Of a stretch of DNA of 5,454 nucleotides, positions 5,103 through 5,454 are shown piece after piece. Location: positions 1 to 5,454 of the forward strand of contig JAHKLV010000059.1 of the NCBI GenBank assembly GCA_020854925.1, written 5' to 3'. The first letter of the stretch is position 1. Each line of letters opens with the position of its first letter. Source of the DNA: Candidatus Methanofastidiosia archaeon (GTDB lineage: Archaea > Methanobacteriota_B > Thermococci > Methanofastidiosales > NM3). The notes under the pieces are model-generated. The model was given only the letters and a program-made list of their open reading frames with translations, did not search any database and was not told the DNA's origin. Made by a program: the position numbers and the translations under genes.

Positions 5103-5248
5103 CTATGTCCCGACGCCACGATGCACCAGTCTTCGGGTGGTCCCCTAACATACGAACATCTCTTAGGATCTGCTCCCAAGGGATGCACGATGTTTTGTGG
5201 GGTGGTGCAAAGGGGGTACGATACTAGTAAGGCAGCTTTAACAAGATT

Positions 5249-5256
5249 CATATATG
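5249..5256 (+). promoter_or_regulatory. Candidate TATA box for leaderless start of the terminal gene
   Basis: The sequence catatatg is centred about 25-26 bases before the A of the ATG at 5278, matching initiation at the start codon. GAAAGGG (5267-5273) could alternatively act as a weak ribosome site. Confidence 0.5.
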
Positions 5257-5277
5257 TGCATCTTGTGAAAGGGTATC

Positions 5278-5454
5278 ATGAAATCATTACTCATCGCACT
5301 GTCTCTGGCCTTCATCGCCTTGTGCGGTGGGTCGCAGATGCTCCCCTATGTCCAGTCGCAGCACTATGTGGACGTGCTTGAGATGCACGAGGACAAGAGG
5401 AAAGCAAGTAGTATGTCTCCCCACCTTGGGCTCTCTAATAGTGGAACGGACGCC
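5278..5454 (+). CDS. Exported or membrane-anchored protein of unknown function, 3' truncated
   Basis: The frame opens at ATG 5278, the first start after an in-frame TGA at 5266, and is still open at the window edge (59 residues visible). The N-terminus is a typical export signal: MK, then a hydrophobic core LLIALSLAFIAL (residues 4-15), then C16 and GGSQ. The cysteine follows I-A-L, which only loosely resembles a lipobox, so lipoprotein, cleaved signal peptide and signal anchor are all possible. After this the chain is hydrophilic (QSQHYVDVLEMHEDKRKASS) with no domain I recognise. It was translated directly from the DNA, and the TATA box and signal peptide support it as a real gene. It is divergent from the 80-aa gene. 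Confidence 0.6.
   Translation, partial: MKSLLIALSLAFIALCGGSQMLPYVQSQHYVDVLEMHEDKRKASSMSPHLGLSNSGTDA

Larger units (their letters stand above)
5067..5277. other. Divergent intergenic region without a recognised gene (211 b)
   Basis: This gap separates the divergent 80-aa gene (-) and the exported-protein gene (+) and is the longest non-coding stretch in the window. It holds a TATA-like box for each gene near its ends, a 10-base near-palindrome TCCCAAGGGA (5174-5183), and a pair of complementary 6-mers (GCACCA near 5121, TGGTGC near 5204). No tRNA arm sequences or convincing reading frame were seen. The open frame across it on the + strand has no start signal and runs out of frame through the next gene. 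Confidence 0.5.

Noticed and set aside
5121..5381. 86-codon open frame on the + strand across the right intergenic region
   Set aside because: There is no ribosome site or promoter at its start. It runs out of frame through the signal-peptide gene at 5278, which has better start signals.
1..5454. CRISPR array, transposase, tRNA or rRNA genes
   Set aside because: No spaced direct repeats, no transposase-like frame and no tRNA T-arm or anticodon-arm pattern were found on reading both strands.

Overview
The window most likely comes from an archaeon, probably an anaerobic or microaerophilic euryarchaeote. This rests on gene content and signals rather than on any marker gene. The ferritin-like protein resembles the cargo domain of the Pyrococcus encapsulin fusion. 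There is a one-iron superoxide reductase of the archaeal neelaredoxin type. Several genes have an A/T-rich TATA-like box about 25-33 bases before a start codon that has little or no Shine-Dalgarno sequence, as expected for leaderless archaeal mRNAs. Other genes have a good GGAGG site 7 bases or so before the start. Five of nine visible stop codons are TAG, which argues against a pyrrolysine-using lineage. A bacterium is not fully excluded.

Layout. Positions 1-2620 read on the + strand: the 3' part of a CrtI-family phytoene desaturase, a UbiB/ABC1-type atypical kinase starting 1 base after it, and a separately promoted encapsulated-ferritin-like protein (95 aa). Positions 2650-3815 read on the - strand. 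In transcription order these are a 133-aa helical protein of unknown function, a 93-aa parvulin prolyl isomerase, and superoxide reductase, which ends in a clear hairpin plus T-run terminator between the convergent ferritin-like and superoxide reductase genes. A TfoX N-terminal-domain protein (+) starts divergently from the 133-aa gene and converges with an OsmC-family peroxidase (-). An 80-aa helical unknown (-) follows, and the 5' end of a gene for an exported or membrane-anchored protein (+) runs off the window.

How the genes fit together. The first pair looks like isoprenoid or carotenoid metabolism with a UbiB-family lipid-associated ATPase/kinase. The middle and right part is an oxidative-stress neighbourhood: iron oxidation and storage (ferritin-like), superoxide removal (superoxide reductase) and organic hydroperoxide removal (OsmC), with a protein-folding factor between. 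No insertion sequence, tRNA, rRNA or CRISPR array was seen, and no gene-free gap exceeds about 211 bases.
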